A DNA stretch of 64,000 nucleotides from Paraphysomonas bandaiensis (lineage: Eukaryota > Chrysophyceae), in NCBI GenBank assembly GCA_965644295.1, contig CBFFRP010000035.1, forward strand, positions 124,001 to 188,000, read 5' to 3'. The notes beneath the pieces were generated by a model, which had not been told where the DNA came from, did no database searches, and saw nothing but the letters and a program-made list of their open reading frames with translations. Position 1 is the first letter of the stretch; each line of letters starts with the position of its first letter. The translations under genes were made by a program, and so were the position numbers. Below, in pieces: positions 45,875 to 56,379 of the stretch.

Positions 45875-48474
45875 ATGGAGTTGCCATTGCAATTGGATGA
45901 TGGCTCATCTGAGATCATTGCGCTTGGCGAGGAGTCCACTGTTGTAAGGGAAGTGCTGTCAGAGCTGTGTAAGCTGAGGCGGCATGTGTCTCCCTGCAGC
46001 CCTCTGCAGCCCGATGATTTGTGTATACTTAAAATAACTAGGAATAGCAACGGAGAAAAAGTACGGAAGGTTTTGATGCCTAATGCTAGTATCCATGTAT
46101 CTGCTGATGACGCTGAGTATGCTGTGCTTGGATGCGTGTCGCGAAGTATCGATGTGGGAGACAGCCTGAAGAGGTATCGAAGTGTGTTCAAATCTTTTGC
46201 GGACGAGTTAGATAGAATTTCATCTGAGAGGTATATTGCATAAAACTATATCATGAACAAGTTATGATGCATATTTCGCAGCTCAAACACTAATGCATGG
46301 CCCCATTGCCTATTTTCATCAGCGAAGGTAGATTTTGCAAGGTCACTTGAGTTGTGCCTGGATGAAGCAGTATTTAAGTGCAAAAGAATACTACGTCATG
46401 CCTATAGTCAATCGAATTGTAATGATGAGCGGGTCACCATCAAGGGAGCCCTGGGTATGTGACAGAGTAAAGTGTCTAGCGTAGCACTAATCTATCTACA
46501 CAGACCTTGTGACGCAGCGTCAACTACATGATGCCGTGCAGTCATTAAGACGGAATGCTTCCACTATTGATGTTCTACCAAGAACAAATGGCGTAGGTAG
46601 ACATAGTCACTCCATTCAACCTGCAGAGGTTGACATGGAAGTTGACAGTGATGACAGCTCGGACACGTTTGTGCAGAGCGACACGCCGTCCAGTACTGTG
46701 ATATCGTTGAGATCTCCCATGGCTCCGTCAACTGGGAGTAAGCGAGAATCATTACTTGCGCCTGTCACATTGCCTATGGCGGAATCTGACCGTCCTCCAA
46801 GTACATGTGATGAATCTTTTCCCGAAAGCATACTAGAAGCAGGTACTTCACTTGAACCACATGACACGGAATTATACGTACATGAGGATAAACCCATGGA
46901 TGTAGAAGGCGACGACGCTACAAACGTAGCGGATCACACTATCAACAGAGAAATTGAAGGGAAAAAAATTGACGAAGACTTGACTCAAAGTGCATTTGTT
47001 GAACCTATTCACAATGTGAGTCCAATAGAGACAGTGGAGGCGGCTCCAAATCCACATTCTGCGGATGAAGGCCAACCCACAGATGATGGAGACGTCATCA
47101 ACAGTCAGGACAGTAGCAGTAGTGACAGCAGCAGTGATGAAAGTGGAACAGAGAGTAGCGACTCGTCAGATGATGAGGCCGATATCCCCGTCCCCGATAG
47201 AGTGAATGATGGGCATTCAGCAATTTTGGAACATGCACTAGAGAAAGAAACTGTAGTGGTTCCTGGGAATAAAGAGAATACTACCGAAGACAGTGACAGT
47301 AGTAGTGATTCATCATCTGGGTCGAGTAGTGGAAGTAGTAGTGATAGTGATTCTTCTAGTAGTAGTAGCAGTGGTAGCTCCAGTAGTGATTCTGAGTCAT
47401 CGTCAGACTCAGATTCGGACTCAGACTCAGACTCCTCATCTGATTCAGGTTCGGATAGCTCGGATGAAGATAAAGAGGACTTATCCATGCCACCCCCGGC
47501 TACCCCAGGCGCCCCATCTTCAGCTGTACCTGTAACCCCTAAACCCGTTAACGAATCTGTTTCATGTACAAGTGACTCACACAATGATGATCCTGATAGC
47601 GACGGGTCAAGTAGTGAAGATGACCCCAACGAGGTAGAAAGGGAAAAGTCATCGAGGCGTGTTTCTTTTGCTGGGGTGCCGGAACAAGTTGGCCATAAAG
47701 CTCTGCAAGTGCGTTTTTTGTTTACCAACACTTACCTACCTGAGACTAGTTTTATCTGTGATACAGTCGTTATTATTTAAGCCCCCTCTACTCAAGTCTC
47801 CGAGCCACTTTCTTGCATCATCGACAAAGATCATGGGAAGAGGTAGTCTTATATTTTGTTCGACTATACATCATGACACTCATGTTATTCCAGTGCCCCC
47901 CAATACATTACCAAGTAAGAGGCAAAACCCAGAAGAACTTGATACAACCGCAGGTATTGCGATCTTATTGTGTCATTAACTGCTGCTTACCCCAGTAGTT
48001 GTATGTCAGAAGCCTGGAGCTGACTGTGTAAATGAGAAGCCCGTTAACAAGTATAGAAGTTTGACAATTTTATTTCATAGATATGTGATTTACTGTTACA
48101 GGCGTGCGAAAGTGGAGAAGCATCATTCGGATGGCGAGAATGACGTGAGTACTGAATTAGCACCTTCTGATGTCGATAATTCAACGGTGAAGAAACGACC
48201 AGAAGCAACACCTTCGAGTGTCAAGAATTCATCTGCGAAGAAACGACCGGAAGCAACACCTTCTAATGTCAAGAATTCAACTGTGAAGAAACGACTGGAA
48301 GCAACGCCTTCTAATGTCGAGGATTCGCCTGCGAAGAAAAGACCGGAAACAACACCTTCTAATGTCGACGAATCAGCAGTGAAGGAAAGACAGGAAGCCG
48401 CACCTTCAAATGTGAAGAAAAGACCGGCTGTAACGCAAAGAGTAACGAGAAGCCGAAAGCTTAAGCAGACCTAG
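45875..48474 (+). CDS. Acidic Ser/Asp-rich nuclear protein with PP1-docking motif and basic repeats
   Basis: Exons 45875-46230, 46282-46454, 46504-47708, 47782-47842, 47894-47953, 47999-48050 and 48102-48474 encode 759 residues; all phases agree. The N-terminal about 180 residues look folded but are not recognised. The middle is very rich in Ser, Asp and Glu, with long SSDSDSSS tracts like NOLC1-type casein kinase 2 substrates. RRVSFAGVPEQ is a textbook RVxF protein phosphatase 1 docking motif. Further on, VPPNTLPSKR is seen. The last exon has about five 16-residue repeats, KKRPEATPSNVKNST, ending in a basic tail. Probably nuclear or nucleolar/chromosomal. The three small exons (61, 60 and 52 bp) were inferred from phase alone and are less certain. 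Confidence 0.72.
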
Positions 48475-49052
48475 TTTTTGCCATCTGTGATGACTCTTGT
48501 TCAGAGTCTAAAAGATTTTGACGTTTCATGGGGTTGGGCACTCTATTTTTACGTACTGCAAACTGTCCATAATCGTAAATTCTCTATATATTAATCAGTT
48601 TCAATGCTCTTAATTAGACCTGTAATGTTTGATACCGATCGTGTGTACTTTCTAACAAACAAACCACAGACTAGACATGAAGCTTTGCTTTTCCTTTCCA
48701 TAATGGGAATAGCCTACATTTTTATATTGTACACTATTGTAGCTAACGCATTTACTGACATATACCAGGGCCTGGTAATCATTAATGGTAATGCCATTAA
48801 TGACCATTATAATTGCCGGGACATTTTTCATTAATGCCATTATAATTGCCGGGAACTGGACAACCATTAATGGGCCATTAATGGTTATCAGGCCCTGACA
48901 TATGACATATACACTATCTGAGCGTGATAGTACGTAGTAAACATACACCATATACTGGTAACAAAAATGTACAATTTTTAGAATGTAAATTTACATTCTT
49001 TCGCTATGTTTATCTAATAGATGATACTGCTACATAACTAGTGTTTGAAGTC
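48475..49052. other. Intergenic spacer with a hAT-type MITE
   Basis: Non-coding apart from the element at 48766-48897. It separates two convergent genes. Confidence 0.6.
48766..48897. mobile_element. Palindromic hAT-type MITE, 132 bp
   Basis: Ends CAGGGCCTGGTAA (left) and TTATCAGGCCCTG (right) are inverted repeats, with CATTAATGG blocks repeated in both orientations inside. Flanks are ACATATAC (48758-48765) and ACATATGA (48898-48905), an 8-bp duplication with two changes. Same termini class as the elements at 17940 and 37393. Confidence 0.82.
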
Positions 49053-50165
49053 TTAAGGTTCACTCGCCCAGACTTTTCCAGGCTCTGAGTACTGTCTAAT
49101 GGCATCCACTTGAACTACTTCTTCACCTGGGAGTATTATACAGGATAGTTGTCGACCTGAATAAATACATGAGATTGTTGTGTTTCACACAGGCTTTGAA
49201 TCTAAGATAGAAGTATAAAGTGAATACAAAACTGAGATATTACCATAGCAGCATCCAGTGTCCAGCCCTACTGCATACTTCTGTCGTTGTAGTCCCCGTC
49301 GGGCATCATGCCCAAAGTATGTCGTCTCCGGTCCTGGCCAGACCTCCGCCCAGGGTTGACCCCCGGCGTGTATGCTCTCAGTTCCGTCCCATCCTCCATC
49401 AGGTCGTTTCAACACATTACGCATGCACGTCATATGTGTTTTTGATTGATCTGTCAGTGATAGCCCAGGAAGAAGACCGGCATGCACAACAATGGCTCGA
49501 TACCGCGGTACGCTTACTGTATACGGTAGCGCTCGCATCCACTCAATATCTTCCCTATAACACACACCTTCAATTAACTGACAAAATATGAAAAATATTA
49601 CAACTTACGACGATAAGCTGCTCACATAATCGTACTTCTTCTTTCGACTCTGTGGTCCCTCTCTGCTGGCCTGGAGCATAGCATCATCGTGATTTCCCCT
49701 CACACAGTATGCCGCCCCGCATGAAACTAGCTTTCGCACATATGTAACCACACCGGCAGAATCTGGACCCTTATTTACGAGATCTCCAACAAAAACAAGT
49801 ATGTCTGTATCTGAGCTATATGCGCATTTCTTTAAGAGCAGCTCCAGTTCAGTTAGACACCCGTGCACGTCACCGACAACTATCACACGGGACTTTAACA
49901 TATAATCTTGCAAAACAATATGATCACATGGTTTCATTGGGTCAATTGCACTCCTCCACCATAAAAGTGATTGCAATATTGATTTGGTTACTGGGGATCG
50001 AACTAATAGTCTGGATAGAGGCAACACTGCACTCGCAGTGAACAGTGCCACACCGACGCACCACATTATAGGCAATAACAAATATGCACAGTTACTATAT
50101 GAGGAAACAGCCAAACTATGTGTGCCCTGTGGCCTATGAAAAGAGTGGACTGATTGCATGTACAT
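49053..50165 (-). CDS. ApaH-like metallophosphatase (ALPH)
   Basis: Exons 50165-49609, 49554-49244 and 49156-49053 encode 323 residues. The PPP-type metal motifs are GDVHGC, GDLVNKGPDS and RGNHDD, with GHDARRGLQ and DTGCCYG further on, the signature of bacterial ApaH and eukaryotic ALPH rather than PP1/PP2A. ApaH cleaves diadenosine tetraphosphate; in trypanosomes an ALPH decaps mRNA. An N-terminal hydrophobic stretch (ending in LPLSRLLV) could be an anchor or targeting sequence. Several in-frame ATGs exist (50165, 50159, 50066-50075 region); the outermost is given. The short third exon supplies the C-terminal strand. Confidence 0.9.
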
Positions 50166-50579
50166 GTATATGTATGTCTATGTGTGATTATATCTGATGG
50201 TCTGGAAGCACAGGGGAGAGATACGAGTACACTCGTATACTCGTACACCTATACTGTACTTGTGTACTACGGTAGTGCTGTACTGTACTGCTACACAGCA
50301 GTTGGTACAAGTACAGGCACACCAGTTGGTACAGTTACTCCATAGGAATTGGATTCCAGCGGACATCATCATCACCACGATATTCTTTGTGTTTTCAAAA
50401 AACGTATGTGGAAGTAAAGAAATCATGAGGGGTTTGTGTCCAACTGAAGAGCACTCACCAGCTCACTGATACACAGTATTGTTAATTCATGGCCTGATAT
50501 TTGCATTAAACTTGACACTTGATAACAGAAAAGTAAGAGTTTCGTGCAGATTTTGCTGTTACCCTTTAATAAAATTGGA
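50166..50579. promoter_or_regulatory. Divergent promoter spacer, ALPH / RWP-RK
   Basis: This 414-bp spacer separates divergent starts, is GTAC-rich and carries TACACAGCAGTT at 50292-50303. No gene seen. Confidence 0.45.
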
Positions 50580-51846
50580 ATGGAAAAGTCGGATCAACAC
50601 ATGTGAGAAACCTACATAAATAAATAATAATTACTTATCATTGTCATCGTTATGTAGCTCACAGGAAGGAGACGATGACGCTCTTTCTTCTTTATTATTG
50701 TTACTCAAACAAAATAGCAGCACTGTTTGTGAAGGAGAGGTACGAATACACATACACTTTGATTGTTGTCATTTTATTTTTCAGGTTGGTTACCAAAATA
50801 CTTATAGATCGCCGAGAAAATCTTCCGTACTTCAAGAAGATAAAGTCCATCAACAAGACAATGAAAATTCTTCTTTGTCTACAAGTCTCACCATTGCTGA
50901 TCTGAGAGGCTATTTTCACCTTCCTATCGTTGAGGTAGCTAAACAGCTTGGCACGTGCACAACAGCACTTAAGAAAATATGCCGTAAACACAAAATAAAG
51001 AAGTGGCCCTATAGACAGATTCGCAGTCTCACAAAGAGTATACAATCTCTTGAAATGGCTGCTTTAAATGACACAATGGGGGATGATCTTCGTGAGCAGT
51101 ATCGTGAGCAAGTAATGACCCTACAACAGGCGATTGACGACATTGTACAGGACCCAAACACCAACATCTCTGAGCTAGCCAAAAAACTTGAATCCGAATG
51201 GGGTGAAGGTGAAATCGATATTGGAAGACGTCAACCAGCCGAACCGTCTGAAAATGTTCGTCATATTATCCAAGCAGCAGCGGCAACTGTTGGCGTAGAG
51301 GGTAGCGGGCGCACGAGCGGTGCGAAGCGAAAGCTCTCCCACACAGATGATGATGGTCCGGAAGGACAAGGATCTAATGGGTCCCAAATGAAGGACAACC
51401 TTGGTGTCTCGGATACAGCGATGGGAACCGGGAAGACTTCCCTCCCTGCCCCAACTCCTCAGAAGATTCCTGAAGCGGTCACTGTCGGTATAACCCAAGT
51501 AAGCCAGGTTGCGTTGTCAACGGACTCCAAAAGTAGTTCAGTTCACTTTATTGGTCCCGTCAGTCTTGCCCCGTTGGAACGCCGCCGTATCAATAAGCTC
51601 GCTTCAAAGAAACTCGTCCCGCTTATTGAACCTGATATCTGTAATCATTTCAAAATGGAATTTTTACCTCAGGGCCCTCTTCTGCAAGTCCGTTTCTGTC
51701 ACGAAGGTCTCTCTGTGTTAGAGGGTGGAGAAGACATTACCATGCCGCAGGGAGGAAATGAGAGCCATTCAGATAACTTGGGAGGGTCTAACATTACCGA
51801 TTCTTCGGAAGGTGTGGGCAGTCAACAGCCTGTTGCCACACACTAG
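50580..51846 (+). CDS. RWP-RK domain transcription factor
   Basis: Exons 50580-50602, 50658-50739 and 50785-51846 encode 388 residues. The RWP-RK domain (about 72-120) has FHLPIVEVAKQLGTCTTALK, then CRKHKIKKWPYRQIRSL, close to the family consensus CRxxGIxRWPYRKxxSL. A helical segment follows, then a basic stretch (AKRKLS) and a long low-complexity tail. The second intron is 45 bp, a multiple of three, and has no stop, so the unspliced frame stays open; its GTACG and TTTCAG borders and loss of pattern argue for splicing. RWP-RK factors bind DNA and control nitrogen response or gamete/life-cycle switches in plants and algae; the role here is unknown. Confidence 0.9.
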
Positions 51847-52826
51847 GAATCCTGTCTTTCCTGTTATGCCATTGTGAATTGAAATGGACTCATCACCAAT
51901 GAAATGATATCGCGTTGTGAAATCGTGAGAATTATATGCATATCATTTCAATATTTATGCATTTACTGTGTACTATGATTATGCGAGTAGCGATTGCAAA
52001 ATATGACATGTTTGAGATCGACTCTGGAGCTAGTTGGTATGTTGAAACGGTGGTATAATAGTTACATATTAATGGATTAGAACATGCTTTACTCCGAAAG
52101 TGGTATTTTGATTAACCATTGAAACCTCATTTGTGCTATATCGTGCAGCCATGACTGCTCCATTCTGAGCGCGTACTGCGTACTTAGGTAGATCTGGGTG
52201 GGTACCTAACTAATACTTGATTAAGTCCCATCTGTTATTTGCTAGCTACCTACTCAAACCAACCAGCTACATCATTATCACATGGTATTTAGCGCTGAAT
52301 ATTGAATATGCAGTGAGAACCCGAGTGGGGAAGCGCTGAACTAAGCTAAGCGTACATAGGACATAGGTAGAGGTGCGCGGTCGCAACAATCAGCAGCACT
52401 CACTAGACGGTCAAACGCGATGATTAGTTAAGCTGTCAATATGGGGCAATGACCGTAGGGCCGATACGATTTTTAGGCAGATATTTAAAACATATCAAGA
52501 AGCAGTCGTTGAGAGGAAAAAAAGAAACAAGAATGTCCACTACCCAAGTTCATAGTAAACTTATTATTGTGTGTGCAAAGGCACTAGTATAGAATACACT
52601 TGTAGGAGATTAAGCAGATTGCATCCAAATTAGATATAAAATTTTACCCACACAAAAGTTGATATATTATATTCTACGTAACAGAATTCCATATTATTGT
52701 AGGCCAATCCCAACGAAATTGGACCACATTCGTCTCAACACGACATACAATTTCTGCCTTTAGTACGCGAACACATCATGAATATATCAAAAGGTGACGC
52801 AGGCTGTTCACATTGATGATTTAGTA
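51847..52826. other. Intergenic, no gene seen
   Basis: About 1 kb of non-coding sequence between convergent genes. No repeat of clear structure recognised. Confidence 0.5.
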
Positions 52827-53609
52827 TTAGTAGTAGTTTAGGTCAACACTGGCAGAGCATGTAGATGTGGTGCCCTGGTATTGCTTGATGGCAGGAGTGG
52901 TCCAACCACCGAAGGGGACAAAGTCACTGAAAGAAGAGGACCCATCGTAATGAGCGTACCTACGTATAAAATAAAACCTAAACCAGTTTTGTACAGTTAC
53001 AAACACAATACCAGAGAGGATACTGCTTGAATTGAGTGGAGTCACCGGTTATGGGAGTCCACTGACTGGAGCTGGTGTAAATCCCTGTATCATTTAACAT
53101 AACATACATTTTCAACTGCTATACATTATATACATACCAAGTGTAACATTCCTTTTGAGGCCTTCGTCAACCATGTCCTGAATGAAGTTCACATTGTTGG
53201 AAGTGGAGCTGGACCAATAAGAGGTTCCCTCCACGTCAATCCAGAGCATACCGAACTTTGCACCAGCATTATTCAATGCATTCACAGTGTCATCCATCTA
53301 ATCAAGGGTGAGAGAATTACTTTTCGTGTTTGACGTTCAAACCTGTTTGGCAGCATTGCCACATGAGTAGCATGGAAATATGTAACCATCGACATATTTC
53401 ATTCCTCCAGACCAAGCATTCTTTATGGACGTCGGCCCATTCGCATCGGTGTGTCCACTGCTTTGATAAACACGGACAATTGCAAAAGTTTCACCGTTGT
53501 CAACCATGCACTGGAATGAGCTGGTGGAAGTCGCCTGAGACACATCAACGCCATGAGTGGCACTCACTGCCGTAATAATAGTCGCCAGAACTGAGAATAA
53601 GTAAAACAT
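52827..53609 (-). CDS. Secreted GH25 lysozyme
   Basis: Exons 53609-53343, 53297-53138, 53084-53012 and 52959-52827 encode 210 residues with all phases agreeing. A clear signal peptide ([17 protein letters not shown]) precedes HGVDVSQ, the first catalytic Asp block of glycoside hydrolase family 25. [10 protein letters not shown] supplies the Asp/Glu pair, and [12 protein letters not shown] and AHYDGSSSF match the later strands. GH25 enzymes of amoebozoans, nematodes and fungi cleave peptidoglycan, so digestion of bacteria or defence is likely. Length is typical. Confidence 0.94.
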
Positions 53610-54180
53610 TTTCAACGATATCAGTGATACGTAAGTCGGAAGTAATTTAAGGTGTGCGTTGTGAGCTGAGCTGTTGAGCTTTAAATATATACATATCTTG
53701 TAGCTTATAGATACGCACGATACGATACATGCAGTACAGGACAGAACTCTCTGTACATGTACTGTAGGTACGTACACCGTACAGTGCTGCTGTATGCAGG
53801 CTCTCTGTATGTAAATTCAACTGCAGTCTACAGGTTTCGATTGTTCGACATCCATCGACGTCAGCTGTAGTCGAAATACGCATCATCATAAAATGCGCAG
53901 TGAGTGATATGGTATGTACAGGTACTGCTGCTGTATATGCAGGGAGTACACCAGTACCACCCCAGTACCAGAGTAGCTGTTCAAAAAATCGCTGATGGTC
54001 GCACTATTCCTATTGGCTGAAAGTACCGAAGAATTTCTATCTATAACGATTTTTTGTTGATAGAGAGCACAGTTGACTGTGAGCGATATATGGATAGATA
54101 GATAGATAGATACTGCATATGTAGACATCAGTTCAATGAGCTGGATGACCTGATAGAGACACCAATACGAGTAGGATACA
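53610..54180. promoter_or_regulatory. Divergent promoter spacer, lysozyme / WD40
   Basis: This 571-bp spacer holds GTAC/TGTA words, the recurring element on the minus strand (53924-53937, TATACAGCAGCAGT) and a GATA microsatellite at 54093-54113. No gene supported. Confidence 0.45.
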
Positions 54181-56379
54181 ATGTTCGGTATGGATGAGTC
54201 CCTTCGTTGGGAGGGATTTTCGAGTGAATCTGATAGCGATATGTCTGATTTTGATGTTGATGCTATTGATAGAGAACTACGTGAGAGTGAACACGAAGAA
54301 GACCATGAGAAACCAGAAGTCAGTAGCTATGACTCTGAGGGAGACCCACCAGTTAAACCTATTGAGATATATGAGATCGAAAATAGACGACAGTATTTTG
54401 ATAATTATGGCACTGAGATCGAGCCAGTGTCTCGAACCCCAGTTATGGAATTAGTAGAATTTGACACAGATGCAGATCAAGCACTGCGCGAGTGGAGAAG
54501 ACGGGGTAGCTCGATTGATGAGCAGAGCAGTGTGGGAAGTAAAGACGCAAGAAGGAAAACACCTAGTCAGCGATTTGCAACACGCTCAGCTGAAGATTCA
54601 TTTTCGAGGGCCCGCTCTCTCCCAGAATCCGACATCAATAGAACAGTTGAAAACTCTGATGAGCCAGCAGATGCTAAGCGCAAGAAAAAGACGTCACGAC
54701 ATCCGAATTTCTCTCATTCAGTTTCGGTGCCTGTGCCTGCCGCGTCTGCTGTAACGCGTGTTGACACTGCTGGTAGCGATACTTCAATACGTAGTAGATC
54801 GAGCGCAAATAGAAGTCGTAGCAAGAAATCGAAAGTTGGCGTTGAACCCACAGCGGAGATTTTTCAAGGCGGTGTGGTATCTGCATTAGAGTATCTAGGA
54901 ATGGAAGACACAAGAGCTTCGAAACACGAATTAAAGGCGTTTCCGCCTGCCAATAATCAAGTTGCTCCCATATTTGACAATGGTAATCATATGGCCAAGA
55001 TATCAGCGGCTCGTACTGCAAGTGTAATCTCCAGTGATGATGCTGTCTTCAATCATAACTTGCTGCCTCAGGGTTCTAAGTCCTCTAGCGACGCCACCAC
55101 TATAATTCGGCGTCCATCTGCTCCCCCTCCAATGTTGAGCTCAGGATCACAGCCGTGGAAGCCGTTGTCATTCCGAACAAAACCTTTGTTGGCAAAATAT
55201 ACGGAAGTGCATTCCTTTGCTAATGCCGTTCAGGTTGTCACTGGTGAAGGTGCGGAAACAGGAATGGTACTATGCGCTACTGCTGACAGCACCGTGCGCC
55301 TAGTTGATGTGACCAGTGGCAAGGTGGCCGCAATGTATGAAGGACATTCGGACCGTGTGCTAGCTGTTTGCGTCAGTGAAGCTTCAACAACTACAGACTC
55401 TGGTGTACAGCCATCTCGTATTGTTGCAGCAGGATCGAGGGATGAAACCGTATGTATATGGGACTATAAAACGCGCAGACTCATTCATGTCCTCTCCAAG
55501 CATGAAGGAGCGGTGTGGGCGGTTGCTGTTTACACGCGCCTTCCCCAACCGTTAGTAGTTTCCGGTTCTAGCGACTGTACCATACGATCATGGAATGTGC
55601 ATACAGGTACAGAGGTGAGCATATTCCGCGGACATACGGACACTGTTTTGTGCCTTGCGATCCACTTCGGATCAGGAGATCAATCTAAGGATCCTCCACG
55701 ACTAGTTTCAGGCGGAGCTGATAATTTAATCAGACTGTGGGACATTCACACTGGCAGGCATTGTCGTATGTTAGATGGTCACTCAGACGATGTTAATGCT
55801 GTGTCCGTCGTTGCTGATAGCAGTGGCAGCTGTATTCGAGACCCCAAAATTGTTAGCGGCGGAAGAGATAGAACAGTACGGGTGTGGGATATCCTAAGGG
55901 GTGCCCAGCTAGCCGTATTCAATGGACATACTGACTGCATCTATGGTGTAGTAGGGTTAATTGGAAACTTTTCCGTAGGAATAGGGGCCCATGTGGAAGT
56001 CTCTTCGGAAAGAAAACCTAGTGTCAGCCAACTAAATAGACAGTCGTCGGTGTGGTCGAAAACACTCAATGACATTGACGACGAATTCATTTCAAAGAAA
56101 GGGACTAAATCTTTTGTAATAGTATCCTGTGGGGAAGATAGAACGGTGCGTCTATGGAATGTTCTCGAGGAAAAACAAGTAGCGATATTGAAACAGCATC
56201 GGGGTAGCGTAAAAGGTGTTTCTGTTGCTCCTGTTAAAATTCCTACTAGTGACACGAATACGCCGCCGGTTTCAATGATGCTAATGGCGACATGTAGTTG
56301 GGATAAGAGTGTGATATTTTATGACTTTGCTAGTGTCTTAAAGAAAACCTCATCAAACTCTTGTTGTATTCTGTCGTAA
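54181..56379 (+). CDS. WD40 propeller protein with C-terminal CaaX box
   Basis: Single exon of 732 residues. An acidic, disordered N-terminus (1-330) contains many Ser/Arg sites. About seven WD40 blades follow (about 350-725), including RIVAAGSRDETVCIWDYKT, PLVVSGSSDCTIRSWNVHTG, RLVSGGADNLIRLWDIHTG, KIVSGGRDRTVRVWDI and SCGEDRTVRLWNV. The last five residues are CCILS: a CaaX motif (C-I-L-S, favouring farnesylation) with an adjacent Cys that could be palmitoylated. By inference a membrane-attached scaffold. I do not recognise a named ortholog. Confidence 0.88.
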   Translation: MFGMDESLRWEGFSSESDSDMSDFDVDAIDRELRESEHEEDHEKPEVSSYDSEGDPPVKPIEIYEIENRRQYFDNYGTEIEPVSRTPVMELVEFDTDADQALREWRRRGSSIDEQSSVGSKDARRKTPSQRFATRSAEDSFSRARSLPESDINRTVENSDEPADAKRKKKTSRHPNFSHSVSVPVPAASAVTRVDTAGSDTSIRSRSSANRSRSKKSKVGVEPTAEIFQGGVVSALEYLGMEDTRASKHELKAFPPANNQVAPIFDNGNHMAKISAARTASVISSDDAVFNHNLLPQGSKSSSDATTIIRRPSAPPPMLSSGSQPWKPLSFRTKPLLAKYTEVHSFANAVQVVTGEGAETGMVLCATADSTVRLVDVTSGKVAAMYEGHSDRVLAVCVSEASTTTDSGVQPSRIVAAGSRDETVCIWDYKTRRLIHVLSKHEGAVWAVAVYTRLPQPLVVSGSSDCTIRSWNVHTGTEVSIFRGHTDTVLCLAIHFGSGDQSKDPPRLVSGGADNLIRLWDIHTGRHCRMLDGHSDDVNAVSVVADSSGSCIRDPKIVSGGRDRTVRVWDILRGAQLAVFNGHTDCIYGVVGLIGNFSVGIGAHVEVSSERKPSVSQLNRQSSVWSKTLNDIDDEFISKKGTKSFVIVSCGEDRTVRLWNVLEEKQVAILKQHRGSVKGVSVAPVKIPTSDTNTPPVSMMLMATCSWDKSVIFYDFASVLKKTSSNSCCILS

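Noticed and set aside
47105-47731. 208-codon Leu/Ser-rich frame on the minus strand
   Set aside because: It mirrors the Ser/Asp-rich tract of the plus-strand gene; composition artefact.
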